Source: Ficedula albicollis
Taxonomy: Eukaryota; Chordata; Aves; Passeriformes; Muscicapidae
NCBI RefSeq assembly: GCF_000247815.1
Contig: NC_021680.1
Span: 2,458,649-2,522,648, forward strand
DNA: 64,000 nucleotides
Direction of reading: 5' to 3'
In this document: one piece after another, positions 36,301 to 52,239 of the stretch
Layout: each line of letters opens with the position of its first letter
Numbering within the stretch: position 1 is the stretch's first letter
Made by a program: the position numbers and the translations under genes
The notes under the pieces: model-generated
The model's input: the letters and a program-made list of their open reading frames with translations, nothing else
Told to the model about the DNA's origin: nothing
Databases searched by the model: none

Positions 36301-36867
36301 CTTGTTGTGTTGCTCCTTGGGAGAGAGATCTTCCTGTGCTAAACTGCTCCAGGTGGGACAGGGGATGGAAATGTGCTGGGAGCAATCAGGTTTCATGGTG
36401 AGGCCGCTGCGGGTTGAGAGCAGATCCTGCCACACCAGACTGCCTATATCACAAATAATTGAAGTCATGTTTGCCCCTGCAGGGCTGCTTGGACTGCAGC
36501 AAGGCTGTTGTGATCGGCCCACGTTGCATTTGTGTGCTCCTGTGAACGTGGCTTAGATGGAGCTCGATCCCTCAGTGAATTCCTGTTGTCCCCACCCCAT
36601 TTCCCAAATGGCTCTGTGACCACCACGTTCAGTTCTCAGGGCTGGTGAGCCTTGCCCAGCCCAGCTCTCACCACCAGCCTGTGCCTTCCCATCACACTTA
36701 GGCTGCAAAGGACCTTCCTTGGAAACTCCCCCTGCTCCCAGGAGCTGGTGGCATGGCTTGCTAATGGTGTCACAGCCAGACTTTGCCCTCTAGGTCTCAC
36801 CTTTGGAGCCAGCACCCTTATTAGAAATACAACCCTTCTCTTACCCATATTTTTTTAAAAGTATCAC
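36301..36867. other. Unique stretch
   Basis: No gene recognised. Confidence 0.55.
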
Positions 36868-36965
36868 TGAAAACTAAGGCACAGAGAAATGGAGCCCTTT
36901 GCCCAAGGTCATTAACCAGCTGCAGAGTCTGGAGTAAGAGTGCCCTGATTTCCTGGTTTTGTGTC
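36868..36965 (-). repeat. MIR-like ancient SINE remnant
   Basis: CTAAGGCACAGAGAAATGG, then TTTGCCCAAGGTCATTAACC, GCAGAGTCTGG and a downstream TGATTTCCTGG follow the antisense order of MIR-type SINEs. It is the best preserved of the MIR-like pieces here and lies about 50 bases left of poly-C tract 3. Confidence 0.5.
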
Positions 36966-37012
36966 ACAAGTGTGAACAGCTCCTTACTCTGATGACAGCG
37001 AGGGCTTTACTG

Positions 37013-37324
<312 letters not shown>

Positions 37325-38609
37325 GAGCGATATTTCAACATGCTTCTTGCTCTGTCCCTGAGTGCATCCCCCAGGGTGAGAGTGAAGTCAAGAGGCTGCT
37401 GTGAAAGGGTTATAGCCGACCTCTGATCACAACCGATTAATGACAGCCCCAGGGAGCAAAAGCCCTTGAGCTGCCAGGAAGGAGGTGAGCATGGAAAAGC
37501 AGAGAAGTTTTAAATGCAGCAGCCAGAGTCCAAAGTAGAACAGCAGCCGAGGAAACAGCTGTGCCTGGACACAGTGCAGGAATGGAGGGGATCCATCCAT
37601 CCCCAGCAAGCTGGATCCAACCCTTCAATCCACTCTGGCCAGACTTGTTGCTCTAAATTTGCTGGTGATAATTTGGGGCTTTTTAATTTGTTTGCTCAAA
37701 CTACGCAAAAAAAAAATTTTACTGCAAGGGTGAGTTAGCATTTAGCTGCAAGAAGATGACAGCAACATTGTGTGAGGGTGAGGAACACGTGTCAAAGCAG
37801 GACACTGAGGCAGGAAAGTGAGGCAGGACACCAGGATGGGGCAGGAAGAGCCAGGACCAGGAGGAACATCTCCCCGCACCACCAGGCATGCAGCTTTGTG
37901 CTGGGCTCAGCAGAAATCTTGCCTTAATGTAATTAAAGGATGAGCAGAGGCTTCTGCAAGAGGCTGTTTGCGAGAGCATGCCGGGAAGATGCTCCATTCC
38001 CAGCTCCAGCTGCTGCACGGGAGCGCGACCCTGGACCAGGATGTGCACGGCTGGGATGCTCTCCAGCTTTCCAGCTCTTCCATGAGAGGTGAGAGCAAAT
38101 TGGCTGCTAATGCAGACAGGGGCTGGCTGGACTCAGCACTGCACACTGCGGGATGGATGAGGAAACCCATGCTCCTGCTCCAACAGGTCCAATCCTGCTT
38201 GTTAGACCTGGTCAATAGTTTCCTGTCAAAAGCAATTCTCTGTCAAGCAGACGTTGGTTTTGTTTTCTTTTTTTTTTTCCTTCTTTTTCAGCCAAATTTC
38301 TTGCTTTTGGTGCTTGGGGCTTTTTTTTTCTACCTTGCTTAAAAAACAATGGATTTTCAGCTCTCAGTGTCTGAATCTGCATACTCAAGCCAGCAAGGTC
38401 TCCAAGTGTATTTTTGATTTTATGTCAAAAGAAAAAAAAATAAAGAGAGGAACGGAGGAACATTTTTAAGAACTGATTGTCACGGTGGAAAAACACGTGT
38501 TTAAAGAATGTCAGGAAAATTTCTGGGGGCCTTGTTTCTGTAAGACTCTTTGATGGGTCGTAGTTGTGGGTCTGAGGGTGGTTCAGATGGAGCTGAGCTT
38601 GTGATTCTT
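37325..38609. other. Unique noncoding DNA
   Basis: No gene recognised. The part at 37400-37460 (GTTATAGCCGACC, CGATTAATGAC) looks like a small regulatory patch. T-rich runs lie near 38267-38290 and 38320-38330. Confidence 0.5.
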
Positions 38610-38688
38610 GAGGTGGTTCTGGGGAGGAGTTGCACTTTGATGATCCTTGTGGGTCCCTTCCAATTCAGGGTATTCTATGATTCTGTGA
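38610..38688 (+). mobile_element. CR1 LINE fragment (3' end)
   Basis: TGATGATCCTTGTGGGTCCC, then TTCCAATTCAGGGTATTCTA and TGATTCTGTG, is the typical 3' terminus of an avian CR1 copy, ending at 38688. The left boundary is uncertain. Confidence 0.85.
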
Positions 38689-39404
38689 GCCTGGGGACAG
38701 GGATGGTGGCAGCCCAGCTCTGGTGGCATCTGAAGGTCCCTGTCAGTGTGTCCACTCCCTGTGCAGGTTGTGATAGGCCTGCTGTGTCTTCTCTGCTGGT
38801 TCAGCTCAACGGGCAAAGCTTGCACTCAACATTAAACACAACAGCTCCTCATTATAACAAAAAATGATCTGGGTGGAGAGATGCTGATTTTTCTGGGAAT
38901 CTTTGGGTGGAGTCTGTGCTCTGTCCCGTGGGATTTGCAGCAGACAACCTGGCAGAGGTGATGGGGAGGTGCTGTCCCATCCTGAGGGAGCACAGTGATG
39001 ATTTTTGTCCTTCTCTGGCCCACTGGGTGTCCACCTGGTGCTGTGTGACCATGGTTTCAAGGGATGATGCTCTCTCTGGCTCACGTGGGTGTAGCTATGA
39101 CTTGCACAGAGGAGGACCACGCTGGGAGCCAGAGGCTGGAGGGTGCCTTGCTCTGTGAGCACGCAGAGAGTTGGGGGAGATCCGAGGGGATGAGCTGGCC
39201 CCAGGCTTGCCGAAGCTTTTGGGTGTTGCCAGAGTTAATGCAGGGAGCGCGTGCGCCTCTCGCGTGTGTTTATGCATGCAAAGAAGTGCCTGCTGGGGAA
39301 GGACTGGAAGGCTTGTGATTTATCATTGCTCTGTAATGGGTGCCTTGCTTCTAGTGAAAGAGGTCAACATCCCTGAGAGATACCAAACCCCCTCCTTATT
39401 AACG
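38689..39404. other. Unique noncoding stretch
   Basis: No gene recognised. Confidence 0.55.
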
Positions 39405-39590
39405 TCCTGTTGCAGCTAATGGCTTGGGGTAGGGCAAGCAGGTCTTACAAGGAAGGCATTAAAGAACAGCGCGACTTGGAGGGGAAGCCAAAGAATTTAC
39501 AGCAATATTTACACAGAGGCTCTCCCCAGAGATAAGGAGGTACACAGTCAGCTCGGGAGATAAGCACAGCTGTGGGACCAGGCAGAGCAG
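39405..39590. promoter_or_regulatory. Candidate regulatory island
   Basis: Unique DNA with GCAGCTAATGGC, GGCATTAAAGAAC and ACAGCAATATTTACAC words and a few CpGs. Weak, composition-based call. Confidence 0.18.
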
Positions 39591-40629
39591 GCACTGTTGT
39601 TTGTGCATCCTGAAGTTCAACGGGATCAGAAGCCAGAGCTGTGTGGGGCGGGAGAGGGGGATGCGAGCAGGACCACACACACCAGCTGGGCCCTGGCCTC
39701 TGGAGGCACAGATGTTGTGTTTGCCCCCTGGCTGGCAGTGAGAAACGGGGCCAGCAGTGCTCCCTCAGGCTCCTAGACCCGAGCCCCAAAGCTGGGCTTG
39801 GAGGTACGGATTAATAGGAATTCATGAGTGCAGTGTCCTGTCCTGGTGGAGATGTGGAGGCCTGGCCCAGGTTAGTGTGGCAGCCACCAGCTGTCCTGTC
39901 CATCACATGCTTTGGGAGCTGTTTCTCCAGGGAGTCCTGCTAGTGCATCCCAGCTCCATCGCCCAGAGCCCACCTTGATTCCACCTGGGGAGCCCTGCAG
40001 ACACTTTTCACAGCCCAAAGGGAAAAGGCAAATCTCTACATCTAAGTCGAGGCCATGTGTCCCAGGACACAGGTTGTACAAGGTCATCCAGCCTGGGGAA
40101 TGACTGAGAAACTTCATCTCTTTCCTGTCCAGGTGATGTTGCAGTCAGGTCTCCCCTCCTTAGTTCTTTAGCTCCACTTTTCCACTTTTGCTGTTGGCTC
40201 TGAGAGACATGCAGTGCATCTGTGTTCACCTGTCCCTCTGCTTTGCTGGCTGAAGATCCTTCAGACCATTCTCAGCCTTCTCCAGCCACTTGCTGCCAGA
40301 CAAACCAAAACCTCACATCCAGCAAAATCTCCTGATCCAAACCTGCTTGAAGACAAAAGGAGTTTCGCATGTTTTTTGTTGTTTTTTTTTTTTTTTTTCC
40401 TTTCTCATTGACAGCACCAGGCTTTGGATCTATTCCTATGGACAAACCAAATAAGCTCTGTGCATAAGGCCTAAAAAGAGAGCCCAGCCTGCTCCATGCC
40501 TCCCTCCTGCATCAACCAGACACCTCTCCTGTGACTCCTGGTTTCTTTATGAGCTCAAATCACACATGGCCACCACCTCATCCTGTGCTAGGCTACATCT
40601 CCACCGTCCTCCCTGGCCCCTAATAGCAC
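39591..40629. other. Unique noncoding DNA
   Basis: No gene recognised. A run of about 17 T lies at 40382-40398. Confidence 0.55.
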
Positions 40630-40920
40630 TTGGCCACCGATCTCCGAGCACTCCATCCATCATTTGACTAGTACATTATTTATTTACCATGGGGGAGAGA
40701 AAGGAGTTGGGTTGTCTGGAGAACGTATTAAATTTTCATTTGTTCTCATTGATTCCTGAAAGGAAATTGCTGAGTTATGCCATCAGGTTGGACGGTATGG
40801 AGAGCATCTACTAGAGGGGGGTGTGAAACAGGGGCAGAGCTGAGGTTGTTTTGAATATTCGATGGAAGTCACGGTGACCATTTAGCTGAGCAACCTGATG
40901 AAATCTATCGTCTGCTTCCC
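40630..40920. promoter_or_regulatory. Candidate regulatory island
   Basis: AT-rich unique DNA (ACATTATTTATTTACC near 40672, CGTATTAAATTTTC near 40724, CTCATTGATTCC near 40746) with retained CpGs. Confidence 0.25.
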
Positions 40921-42449
40921 TCAGTCTCTGCTGTAGCTGCTTGCCCAGACTCTTCCCAGTTTCTCCTGCCATATGGGACGCACGTGGTGCTGTTTCCTCC
41001 TGGCTGCTGGGTGAGGAGCTCTCACTCGCAGGTTTCCCCACCGTGCGTGTGCGTGGGAGCGGCTTCTGGCGAGGGCTCCTTCCCCGTCTGCAGGAGCTGC
41101 TCGGCCTCTTCCAGCTCATCCCAGCCAGTTTGGAGACAGTTGCCTCGCAGATTTCTTCTCCAGGCATGTCTGGGCTCTCTCCCCCTGAATTTCCGCTGTG
41201 GTAGTTAGCACGTTATTTATGGCAATTTTTTCCTTTTTTTTTAGTGTGTACTAATATTGTAGGTTGCACAAGTATATTGGCTTTTCCATAGGGCTCCTTG
41301 TCATCCAAAAGCTGCTCATTTTTTTCTTTCCCAGCCAGAACTGGCATCCCAGCCAACAGCAATGACTATGGCTCAGGTTTTCCATGCTTCAAATGATTGT
41401 TGTTCACGTTTTCCATGCTTTGAAGCCTACCAAGGACTGACCTGGAGTCTCAGCTGAAGACTGGCTCACATTGCTTCATCTAAGTCCCATTTTCTAACCA
41501 AGTTAAACTAAAAGTGTTGTCTGAACCTCATCAAGACACCAGGGTTGCCCTAACTTTTGGAGGAAATCTTTAGTGAAAACATTGAAATCTCCTCTGAACA
41601 AGATGGAGAAGAAATTCTCCTTGGTGAAAAGTCTCATGGCTGGGATTTTTGAGGACAGACGCTGTTTTCTGGGTTAAAATGGTCACCTGTGTCTCATGCT
41701 GCCTGAGGACTGTGGGCTGGGGAAGTCCCCACATCTCTGAAGAGGTCACCTCCATCTCTGGCCCCTCTGACCCCACTTGCTGCCTCAGGTCACAGCAAAC
41801 CCTTAATTCAGGGAGCCACACAACGTAGAAGTGGAATGTTTTTACTGGGGTTTTATTTCTGCAGTCTGGAGGATAATCAGGGGTCCTCGGGTTTCTGTGG
41901 GAGTTGAAAGAAAGGACAGAGCAAACTGGCACTGTTCCCAGTCCAAAATGTTTTCACTAATTGCATGCAACCTTCCTTACAGGAGAGAGAGGCTGCAAAT
42001 ACCACCGGCAGTTTAATTACCGCTGCCGGTTCGCGTTGATTTTATTTATGCTGCTCCCAGTGCTGCGTGTGAGCGCCGTGCGCGCGCAAGGTGGGATGCA
42101 CAGGGAGTCATGGATGGCTTTGAGGCTTGAGGGAGGGAGCTGAGGAGATTGTGTGAGTTTATCTGGGGAGCGTGGAGCCTTTCCAAAGAGGTACTGGGCG
42201 GCCGCACCCCAACACACATCGCTGGTGTGGGCTGGGAAGGGAATGCGGGTGTAGAGGTGAGATTTTTGGACTTCCAGGCCTGCTCCCCAGAGCTTGGCTC
42301 AGCCAGCACCCTGACTCAACCCCGAGCCCCGTGGTGGATCAGCTCCCCTCGCTGTCCCTCCCCTCCTCGAGCAGGAGGCGCTTCCTCGCCATCCCGAAGC
42401 GGGGGAGAGAGCGGCACGGGAGGAATCCGACGCGAGCAGGCTGATGGCT
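40921..42449. other. Unique DNA with CpG-rich patches
   Basis: No gene recognised. CpGs cluster at 41030-41080, 42020-42090 (CGTGCGCGCGC) and 42320-42440. These are too small for a clear CpG island but could mark regulatory DNA. Confidence 0.5.
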
Positions 42450-42760
42450 GCCGTCCCAGTGCAGGCTCAGCAAATGGGGCCTGTGATGGATGAATGTGCA
42501 GGGCAAGAAGTAATAAAATGGGCCCCAGTCATGTAATCTTCCATTAAAATGAAATGCATACCAGAAATGAGGCATTTCTGCAGCTTGTACCATCTCCCAC
42601 GGAAGATCATGAATAAAAGAGGCAAGTGTACTGTTGACAGATGCCGGCATGCATAAAGGACAGTTCCTATAAAGGCAAAGCCCCGGCTAACAGATGGACT
42701 AAAGATGTGAGATGCAGGAAGATTTACCAGTCTAAATAATTCAAGGGAATGTCGTATGGG
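42450..42760. promoter_or_regulatory. Candidate enhancer-like island
   Basis: ATGCAT occurs at 42554-42559 and again at 42649-42654 within GGCATGCATAAAGG. TCTTCCATTAAAATG lies near 42537. AT-biased unique DNA with CpGs, lying between GC-rich flanks. Among the better candidates. Confidence 0.3.
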
Positions 42761-43589
42761 GAGGCAGTGCTGGAGAGGGGAGCCGGCAGAAGGTACAGAT
42801 GGAAAGGCAGGCCAGGCCTTTCCCACAAACCCATTAAGAACGTCGCTTGTCTGAGTGACAGTATGTCGCACAAGGCACCAGCAGAGATGGGTGGATTTGC
42901 CTCCAGCACTCCTTCTGCAAGGTCAGGAGAAGAGGTAATCTGAAAGGTTGCATCTATTTGAGGTTTGCCTCCTGCAAGGCCGCTTTCTCCAGCCTTCCTC
43001 CTCTCCCACCTCTTCTACTTTGTCCCTTCTTCATCTGCTGCTGGGCAAAATGGGAGCACGGGAATGTTTCTGCGGCCACAAGCAGAGGGTAGATGTGGCA
43101 AAGGCATTCAGTGCTCCCATTGCTCTTGCTCAGGTCCCTTGACACCCTTTGGTCTTGGAAGGGGCCTGGGGGCTAGTGCTGGGTGCCCTGTGCCCATTGA
43201 GAGGCACTGGTGAGGCGTCTGGGGGCTTTACAGAGCTTGGCAGAGAGATGTGGTTGTTGCACGATGTTTCCGTGGCTTGGCGATGGCAGCTGGAAAAATT
43301 GTGTGAATCTCCCTGGCCATTAATAGGAAGTGTGAGAAGGGAGGGTTTGGGAGGGTTTTGGCAACACAGGATGCAGGGATAAGCTGATGTAGGAAATGGC
43401 ACAGAGGATGGGGCATCGTGGTGGCTGAGAGCAGGGCAGGGGATGCCCGGGGCCCCTCTCCCACTGTTCCCTGGGAGCCTGGGGTTGGCTTTGGCAAACA
43501 TTTTGGGAGAAGAGGGAGGATAAAAGGGCAAGATGCAGAGGGCTAGATAGAAGTCGGTGGCAGCTGCTTGGCAGAGATTGTGCGCGCTC
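42761..43589. other. Unique noncoding stretch
   Basis: No gene recognised. Confidence 0.55.
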
Positions 43590-43800
43590 TCCGCTCGGAG
43601 AGGACGCCTTCCCCGGGCTCGTCAGCCGTCTGCAGCACGGCGATTAATCATTGGTGTCAGAATCCCTAATCCTATTCAATGGAAAACAAACAGCGCGGCA
43701 TCCAGCCCTGTGCTGAGCCCAAGCAATTAGCATGTTTACATGGGCTGGGGAAGCTCAACAAAGAGTGGCCAACGGGGGCCACGGGAAATGAACCCTTGTC
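43590..43800. promoter_or_regulatory. Candidate CpG-bearing regulatory island
   Basis: CpGs at 43580-43645 lead into CGGCGATTAATCATTGG and CCCTAATCCTATTCAATGG (43640-43680), i.e. TAAT-type homeodomain and SOX-like sites, then AGCAATTAGCATG near 43723. Confidence 0.28.
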
Positions 43801-44769
43801 AGCCCCTGATGTTCCGAGCGCCTGGGATCCCCAGGCTCTGACTCAGGCCCAGAAATGTGGCTTGAAGCGGTTGGATGCAGCTACTGGCCACCAAAAAGTG
43901 ATTTTTCTCCATCAGGGCTCAGGTGTCTGTGAGTGTGGGCAGCTGCTGAGGTGGGGGGGTGTGTCTGGTATGGATGGTCAGCTGGGGGAACGGGGATCTG
44001 GAGGAGATTAGGGGTTTGCTCCTGCTTAGGCTCTGAATTTAGCAGCCAGAGCTTTTGCAATTCCAGCAAACTCAGCCCTGATGCCAACCCCTTGTCCCCA
44101 TTCCTCTCAGGCCCACCGTGCTGGAGCTGCATCTCTCTGGCTGGAATTATTTTGATGCCTTTGGGTGCTCTGGGGTAGGATTGGGCTCTGCAGGGCTGGG
44201 GATGTGCAGGACCAACATACCTGGTGTGCTGGCCCCATCCCTGGGGGGCTCAGGTCCCTCACAAAGGCTCCAAGGAGGTTTGAGAGGTGGGTTGCAAGAA
44301 AAGATGCAGGACTAAGCAGACATATCTGTCCCTTGTGTGTGTCCCCAGGGCCTTGCAGCAGCCACCGCAGAAGAAAACGTTTCCCAAAACCAAGAGAAAA
44401 AAAAAGCTTCCCCCAAGTGGATGGAGATGCTGCATGGACTGCCCTGCCTGAGCATCTCTGGATTATTGAACTGGGTTCTGCAAACACGATTTCAAACAGC
44501 AAACAGCAAAGCAAGGGCAGCAGGACGTAACCTTTGTTTCTGCAGGACGTACCAGAAGCTGACAACGTGGGTACATGGGCAATGGGAAAAACAGTTCATG
44601 TTTTAAGCTTCACGTGACCTCTGGAGCTTCTGGGCTTTGGAAGGTGAGAGGGAGACAATCCTCACAAGCACTTGATCCCTCTCAAAGTGAAGGAGCTTTC
44701 CTGGGTACACAGCTTTCCCCCTTCCCTCCCAGAAGTGCATCTGATTTTTGGGGGTGGGAAAAAAAAAAG
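43801..44769. other. Unique noncoding stretch
   Basis: No gene recognised. A 152-codon minus-strand frame at 44107-44565 has no known domain. Confidence 0.55.
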
Positions 44770-45020
44770 GAGGATTGATTCAAATAAAAATGTATTTGTA
44801 TGAGAAAAATTATTTCCTTCCATGAGTAAACACATAGTTTGAGGCAAATTTATGGCTTTGGCCTGGTCATTAATATCTGGTTGTCAAAAAGTATTGGTTT
44901 GAACAAAAATATGTTGTAATAAAAATGCATTGTTTTGAAGAAATTTATTGTCCCCATGAAAACCTATTCAATTCAGAAAGATATGTTGATTTCAATGAAA
45001 ATCTATTTGTTTTAAGAGAC
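44770..45020. repeat. Degenerate AT-rich minisatellite, about 20-bp units
   Basis: Words of the form AAAAATGTATTTGTATG, AAAAATGCATTGTTTTG, GAAACCTATTCAATTC-like and GAAAATCTATTTGTTTT recur every 18-22 bases, best from about 44890 to 45016. Units are diverged, so the boundaries are approximate. Confidence 0.5.
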
Positions 45021-45704
45021 AGAGAGAGGGAAGTTGCACTCAGCTGAGAACCAGGGGCTTCTCTTGGTACTGATCTCCCTGCAGTCCCTTGGCTATTAGG
45101 ATGGGGAAAGCTGGAAAATCAACAACTGGACAGCAAAGGAAACCTGTAGGACTTTCCTGTGCTCAGTGACCATCCTCCCAGTTGAGGAAAATTGCCCCAG
45201 CTCCCCTGGGGGAAGGAGTGGGAGGTGGTTGTTCCCATTCCTTATGGATTGGATAGCTTCTTCCACAAACACCCCTCCTCACCCTGCTGACATTTAGGTG
45301 ACTTTTAAAGGTCCTTCGCAGCCCAAAGGGATCTTCACCAGCGAGGATCCCAGGGAGTGGCTGCTCCTGAGAGCCCACCTGCAGCTGGAAAGGTGCACAT
45401 CTTGCAGGTGGCCTGGAGACCTTCACCTTCTGCTTCCTGTCTCGAGCCACACACGAGCGGCAAGAATGTGTGTTGGTGAGTACCTGGCTGTGTCCACACT
45501 GCTGCCCAGAACAGCTCCCCTTTGGGTGGAGGGAAGGGCCCCTTTTGGCTCAGGGCAGCTTTGTGGCGTGTCTTTGTGTTTCTCCCAGCCCTGCTCCGAG
45601 ATGGGACTGAGGTTTGCTATCCTGCCTAAGCCTCTTTCCCTGCCAGCAGGGACTGGATGAAATTCACCCTGAGCTCCAAAGCCCTAATGCTGCCTTAGCT
45701 GGGA
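45021..45704. other. Unique stretch
   Basis: No gene recognised. Confidence 0.55.
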
Positions 45705-46160
45705 TTATGAGAGAAGCCACCGTGGTATCACCTGAAATCCACCTCGTGGTGCCTCCCGTTTAAAACAATCAGCAGATGTTTGCAGTGGGCTTTTTCTTTC
45801 ATTATGCTCCAACTCTGCTATTTAATCAGCTTCTTCCTTCCTCTGTTTGTACAAGGTATCGCTCGCCCATATTAAAGGGTTGGGAAGGGAAGGTGCGAGA
45901 TGAAAAAAAAATTTTTAAAATAAAATAAAATTGCCTACCCAAGAAATGTCACTGCTGCGGCGTTATCCCCTCCCTGCCAGCACAGGCACGGGTTCTGGTG
46001 TCAATGGAAAGGTTGCCTCTGATTAATATTAATAAAGAATTAGAGCTGTGTTTGTCACGATCACCTCGTTTGGTATTGCTCTGTGTGGCAGGTGAAAGCA
46101 GAGGAAGGAAGGGAAGAGGTCTGCACGGCGTTCATTAATCATTTCATCAGGAAGGAGTTC
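45705..46160. promoter_or_regulatory. Candidate regulatory island
   Basis: AT-rich block with CCGTTTAAAACAATC near 45757, GCTATTTAATCAGC near 45817, CGCCCATATTAAAGG near 45864, an A9/T5/(AAAAT)n run at 45903-45932, and TGATTAATATTAATAAAG near 46020. CpGs are retained. Confidence 0.25.
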
Positions 46161-47540
<1,380 letters not shown>

Positions 47541-47690
47541 GGATGCTATTTATTATTCAAATGTGGGGAGAGTCGAGCCAAGTGGTGCATTGCTCTCATT
47601 AATTATTCTCTGGGATTAAGGAATCGGTTAAAACCATATCTCCCTTAATCCTGTTTTATTAATTTTATATTCTTGGCAAAAAAAAAAAAG
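47541..47690. promoter_or_regulatory. Candidate enhancer-like island beside poly-C tract 4
   Basis: ATTAATTA at 47598-47605 plus GGATTAAGG and TTTATTAATTTTATA words directly right of the T/C/T tract. AT-rich with isolated CpGs. Confidence 0.27.
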
Positions 47691-48676
47691 AAGCAAAACA
47701 ACAACCCTCCTCCCCCAGCTCTCTCTACAAGGGGATCATGCAGCTTTCTGCTAGGACCCTGAGAACAGGAGGTCTCTGGTGTTCCATGGATGCTCGTTTT
47801 TTAATTTGATAAAATAAATTAGCACAGGATTAGAGCCTTCCTGACAGCACAGCTCGACTGCTGTTACCACCTTAAGGGAGGCATTAAGCATCCTTTAAAG
47901 CATGGAGGTGAAGTGGGAGTGAAGTTCCCTCGGAGAGAGGGAACTTTCCTCTCTCTAGGAACACAACTCAGACACAGCCAAAGGGGGTCACCTTTCTCCA
48001 GGGACAGCTTTTTGGGTTGGCTGAGGTGGACACTGCTTGGTGAGAGCCCACCAGCTCGTTTCATACGGCAGCCGCGGCTGATAGCTGCAATCACCCCCTT
48101 CCTTTTGGGATAGTATGGAGATGTCAGTGAAATATTTTCCCCTGAAACAGCAGAGGTGTGACTCCTGGGAGTGAAGGCTTGGTCTCAGAGGGACGATGGG
48201 GAAATGGGAGCGGGGCTTTTGCAGGTTTCGTCTCGTTTTTGTGACAGGGAGGCTCCAGCTGGTGCTGTCTTCAGATTCTGCTGGCATGAGATGTGGGAGG
48301 CTGGGCTGGGAGGGAGCAACCTGTGCAGATGTAGTGGCCTCCAGACTGCTTGTTTATGTGGCTGCCAGGGAGGAGAGAAAGGACAGTGGTGGTGTGTGGC
48401 TCTCTGGCCTCTCCCTCAGACAGAGAGGAGTCTGGACTGCGCTTCCAGGAGCAAGACTGAACTGAGCCCTCAGAGTTTGCACGGCATGAGCTGGGCTGTG
48501 AGTGCTGGGCTCAGCTTCCTGAGGCTCATTTTGAGCCCCATGAGGGAGAGGTGTTTGGTCCCTCAGCTAGACGGGATCTCTTGGGTGGGTTTAGGGAAAC
48601 CCGTGCTATGGAGACATTTAAACTGGAATTTATGGAATAATTCTCAGAGCTCTGCAGTGCAGCGTTTGGGACCAGT
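47691..48676. other. Unique noncoding stretch
   Basis: No gene recognised. A 190-codon plus-strand frame (48171-48743) runs into the LTR and has no known domain. Confidence 0.55.
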
Positions 48677-50117
<1,441 letters not shown>

Positions 50118-51349
50118 GCTGGTGACAAGGGTTATATGAAAAAAGAGACCGTGATGGCTGCGTGGCTGATGAGTTCTTGCCCTGTGCTCATCTCGAAGCT
50201 GAAGGACAACTGTCCCCACCACTGAGGTGGGCGCTGGGGACGCATTGCTCTTTGCCTTTCATCTTTCTGTAAGTCAGGCTTTTGTTAGGCTTTCAAGACA
50301 GAATCGTGCCTGAAATGCTGCTTAGTGTTTTCTCCCTGGTAAAGGTGTCTGCTTTGCCAGTAATGGCAGTGGCTTAGCAATGAGTCTGCAGAGACCAGTG
50401 AAAAGCCACAAACAGGGAAAGCAGGGAATTTGCTTTTATAAAAAAACACAAGAGTTCCTTTGGAGGAAAACTATAAAGTGAACGGTTTAATTTGTCTTAT
50501 TCAGTCTAGGAACAACTTCCTAACTTGCTGTTTAGGAAGAGCCAGTTCTTTCCTGTCCTTCTGTTAGCAGAGCTGGCATGGAGCAGGGGGATGCACCATT
50601 CCCAGGTGCCTGGTGTTCCCTGTACAAAAGGCTCAGGCAGGATTCCATTGATTGGTAACTCTGTGGCCTGTGGAAACTCACTTGGACCCAACCAGGTGCC
50701 AGCCTGGTGCCAAGCAAGCTGTGCCTTATCTCATCCTGAGAGCCCCCAGAGTGGACAGATTATGGGGTGCATGGAGCTGGTTGGAGGTGAGCTGTGCTCT
50801 GCTCCTAGGGAGATGCAGAGGAATCCTCCAATGATGCCAATGGAAAGCTGAATTAGACTCCATCCAGCTCCTGAAATACTGTGTGACCTGAGGTGGAGCT
50901 CACAAAACCAAGCTTTTCCAGTGGTGTTTTTGCCAAAAAATATCACCTGTACTGATCCCTGGGCGAGCTTGGGTGGATTGGAGGGGCCTTCCCTGTTGTT
51001 GGAGAAGTGCTGTGGCATGGCTGGAGCAGCCTCCTCTCTCTGTAGGGACGTGAGGCAAAGCAGGGTGTGGGCTGGGAGCACTCCTGGAGTTGCCTGAGTG
51101 ACCACTGGCTTTAAAATAGCTGAGAAAAAGCCGTAAGAATATTGATAAAAATTTCAAACAGCTGCCTTCAGGTGCCCTGGTAGCATTTCGATCTTGTTCC
51201 CAAACTTTTGGGTGAGGGAAGAGCTAATTTAAGTTAATTTGCATGGTGAAGCAGCACTGATGTGCCAGGGAACAGGGACCTTGCACAGCCACTCAGAAGG
51301 CCAAAAAAAACAAAGGCGTGTATTCCCAGATTTGAGGTAGGAATTATAT
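50118..51349. other. Unique noncoding DNA
   Basis: No gene recognised. Confidence 0.55.
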
Positions 51350-51535
51350 ACACTTAGAGTCATGAACTCTGGGTAATAATTGAAAGGTCAGATTGATGAG
51401 AGCAGCCTCCGAGATACGATTTCTATGACAGCTTGATGGATGCTCCACTATCAAGGTGTGCTTTTAATCATAATCTCATTACTCCACTTCTTATGGTTCG
51501 ACTCACCTAAACTCATGGGAGGAATCAGGGGCCAC
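51350..51535. promoter_or_regulatory. Candidate regulatory island
   Basis: AT-biased unique DNA (GGGTAATAATTGAAAGG near 51370, GCTTTTAATCATAATC near 51460) with CpGs near 51410 and 51499. Weak call. Confidence 0.2.
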
Positions 51536-52239
51536 CTCTAAAATGTGAATTGGCTTTTATTTGGAGGTAGAGGAGTTGAGTGGTTGGAAGAACAAAAAGG
51601 GGAGGAATGGGCCAGAAGAGAGAAAAGGACCTTCTGGGCTGAGGATGAGTCAAGAGTGTGTGTGAGAGCAGCAGCCTCACTGGTCCAGAGCAGGGCTCTG
51701 GGCACCTCTCTGCTGGCTGGGACTGGTACAGGAGCTCTGGAGCAAAGGAAGGAGACTTGAACCTCTGCCAGCATCAGCCATGAACCTCACAGCACTGCTG
51801 TCCCAGGAGTTTGGGCATGGGGGCTGTGGAGAGATGGCCATGGCAGCTCTCCCAGGCATGAGCAGAGCTTTTTTTGGAGGAGAGATCCAGTGCTGGCTGT
51901 TCGTGCACTCTGATCTATCTATCAAAAAAAAAACCCATGAAGATTTCTTGATGTCCAGCTGTAAAATGTGCTGATGGACAGCACCAGCTTCCACGGTCGC
52001 TGTGCCTAGGAGAAGGGAAGAGCCTTTTTTTGGGGCTGTGGTGCACAGGAGCTGAGGGGATGAAGCTGAGCTTTATCCCAAACAGCACTGAGGGGACACC
52101 ACCTCTTCTTTTGCAGTAAGTACCAAGAAGCCCAGAAGAGCCAGCACATCCACTGGCCATCCATTCTGGCTGTGCAGAAATGGCACTGTGGGCCATGTGG
52201 TGACATTGGACACGGCCCTCTCTTTTTTTCCATGTACAT
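51536..52239. other. Unique noncoding stretch
   Basis: No gene recognised. TTTTGCAGTAAGTACC at 52110-52125 joins acceptor-like and donor-like motifs, without a supporting exon. Confidence 0.5.

Noticed and set aside
52110..52125. Overlapping acceptor and donor motifs, possible recursive splice site
   Set aside because: The two motifs share bases in a way that does not fit the AG|GT recursive consensus, and there is no neighbouring exon.
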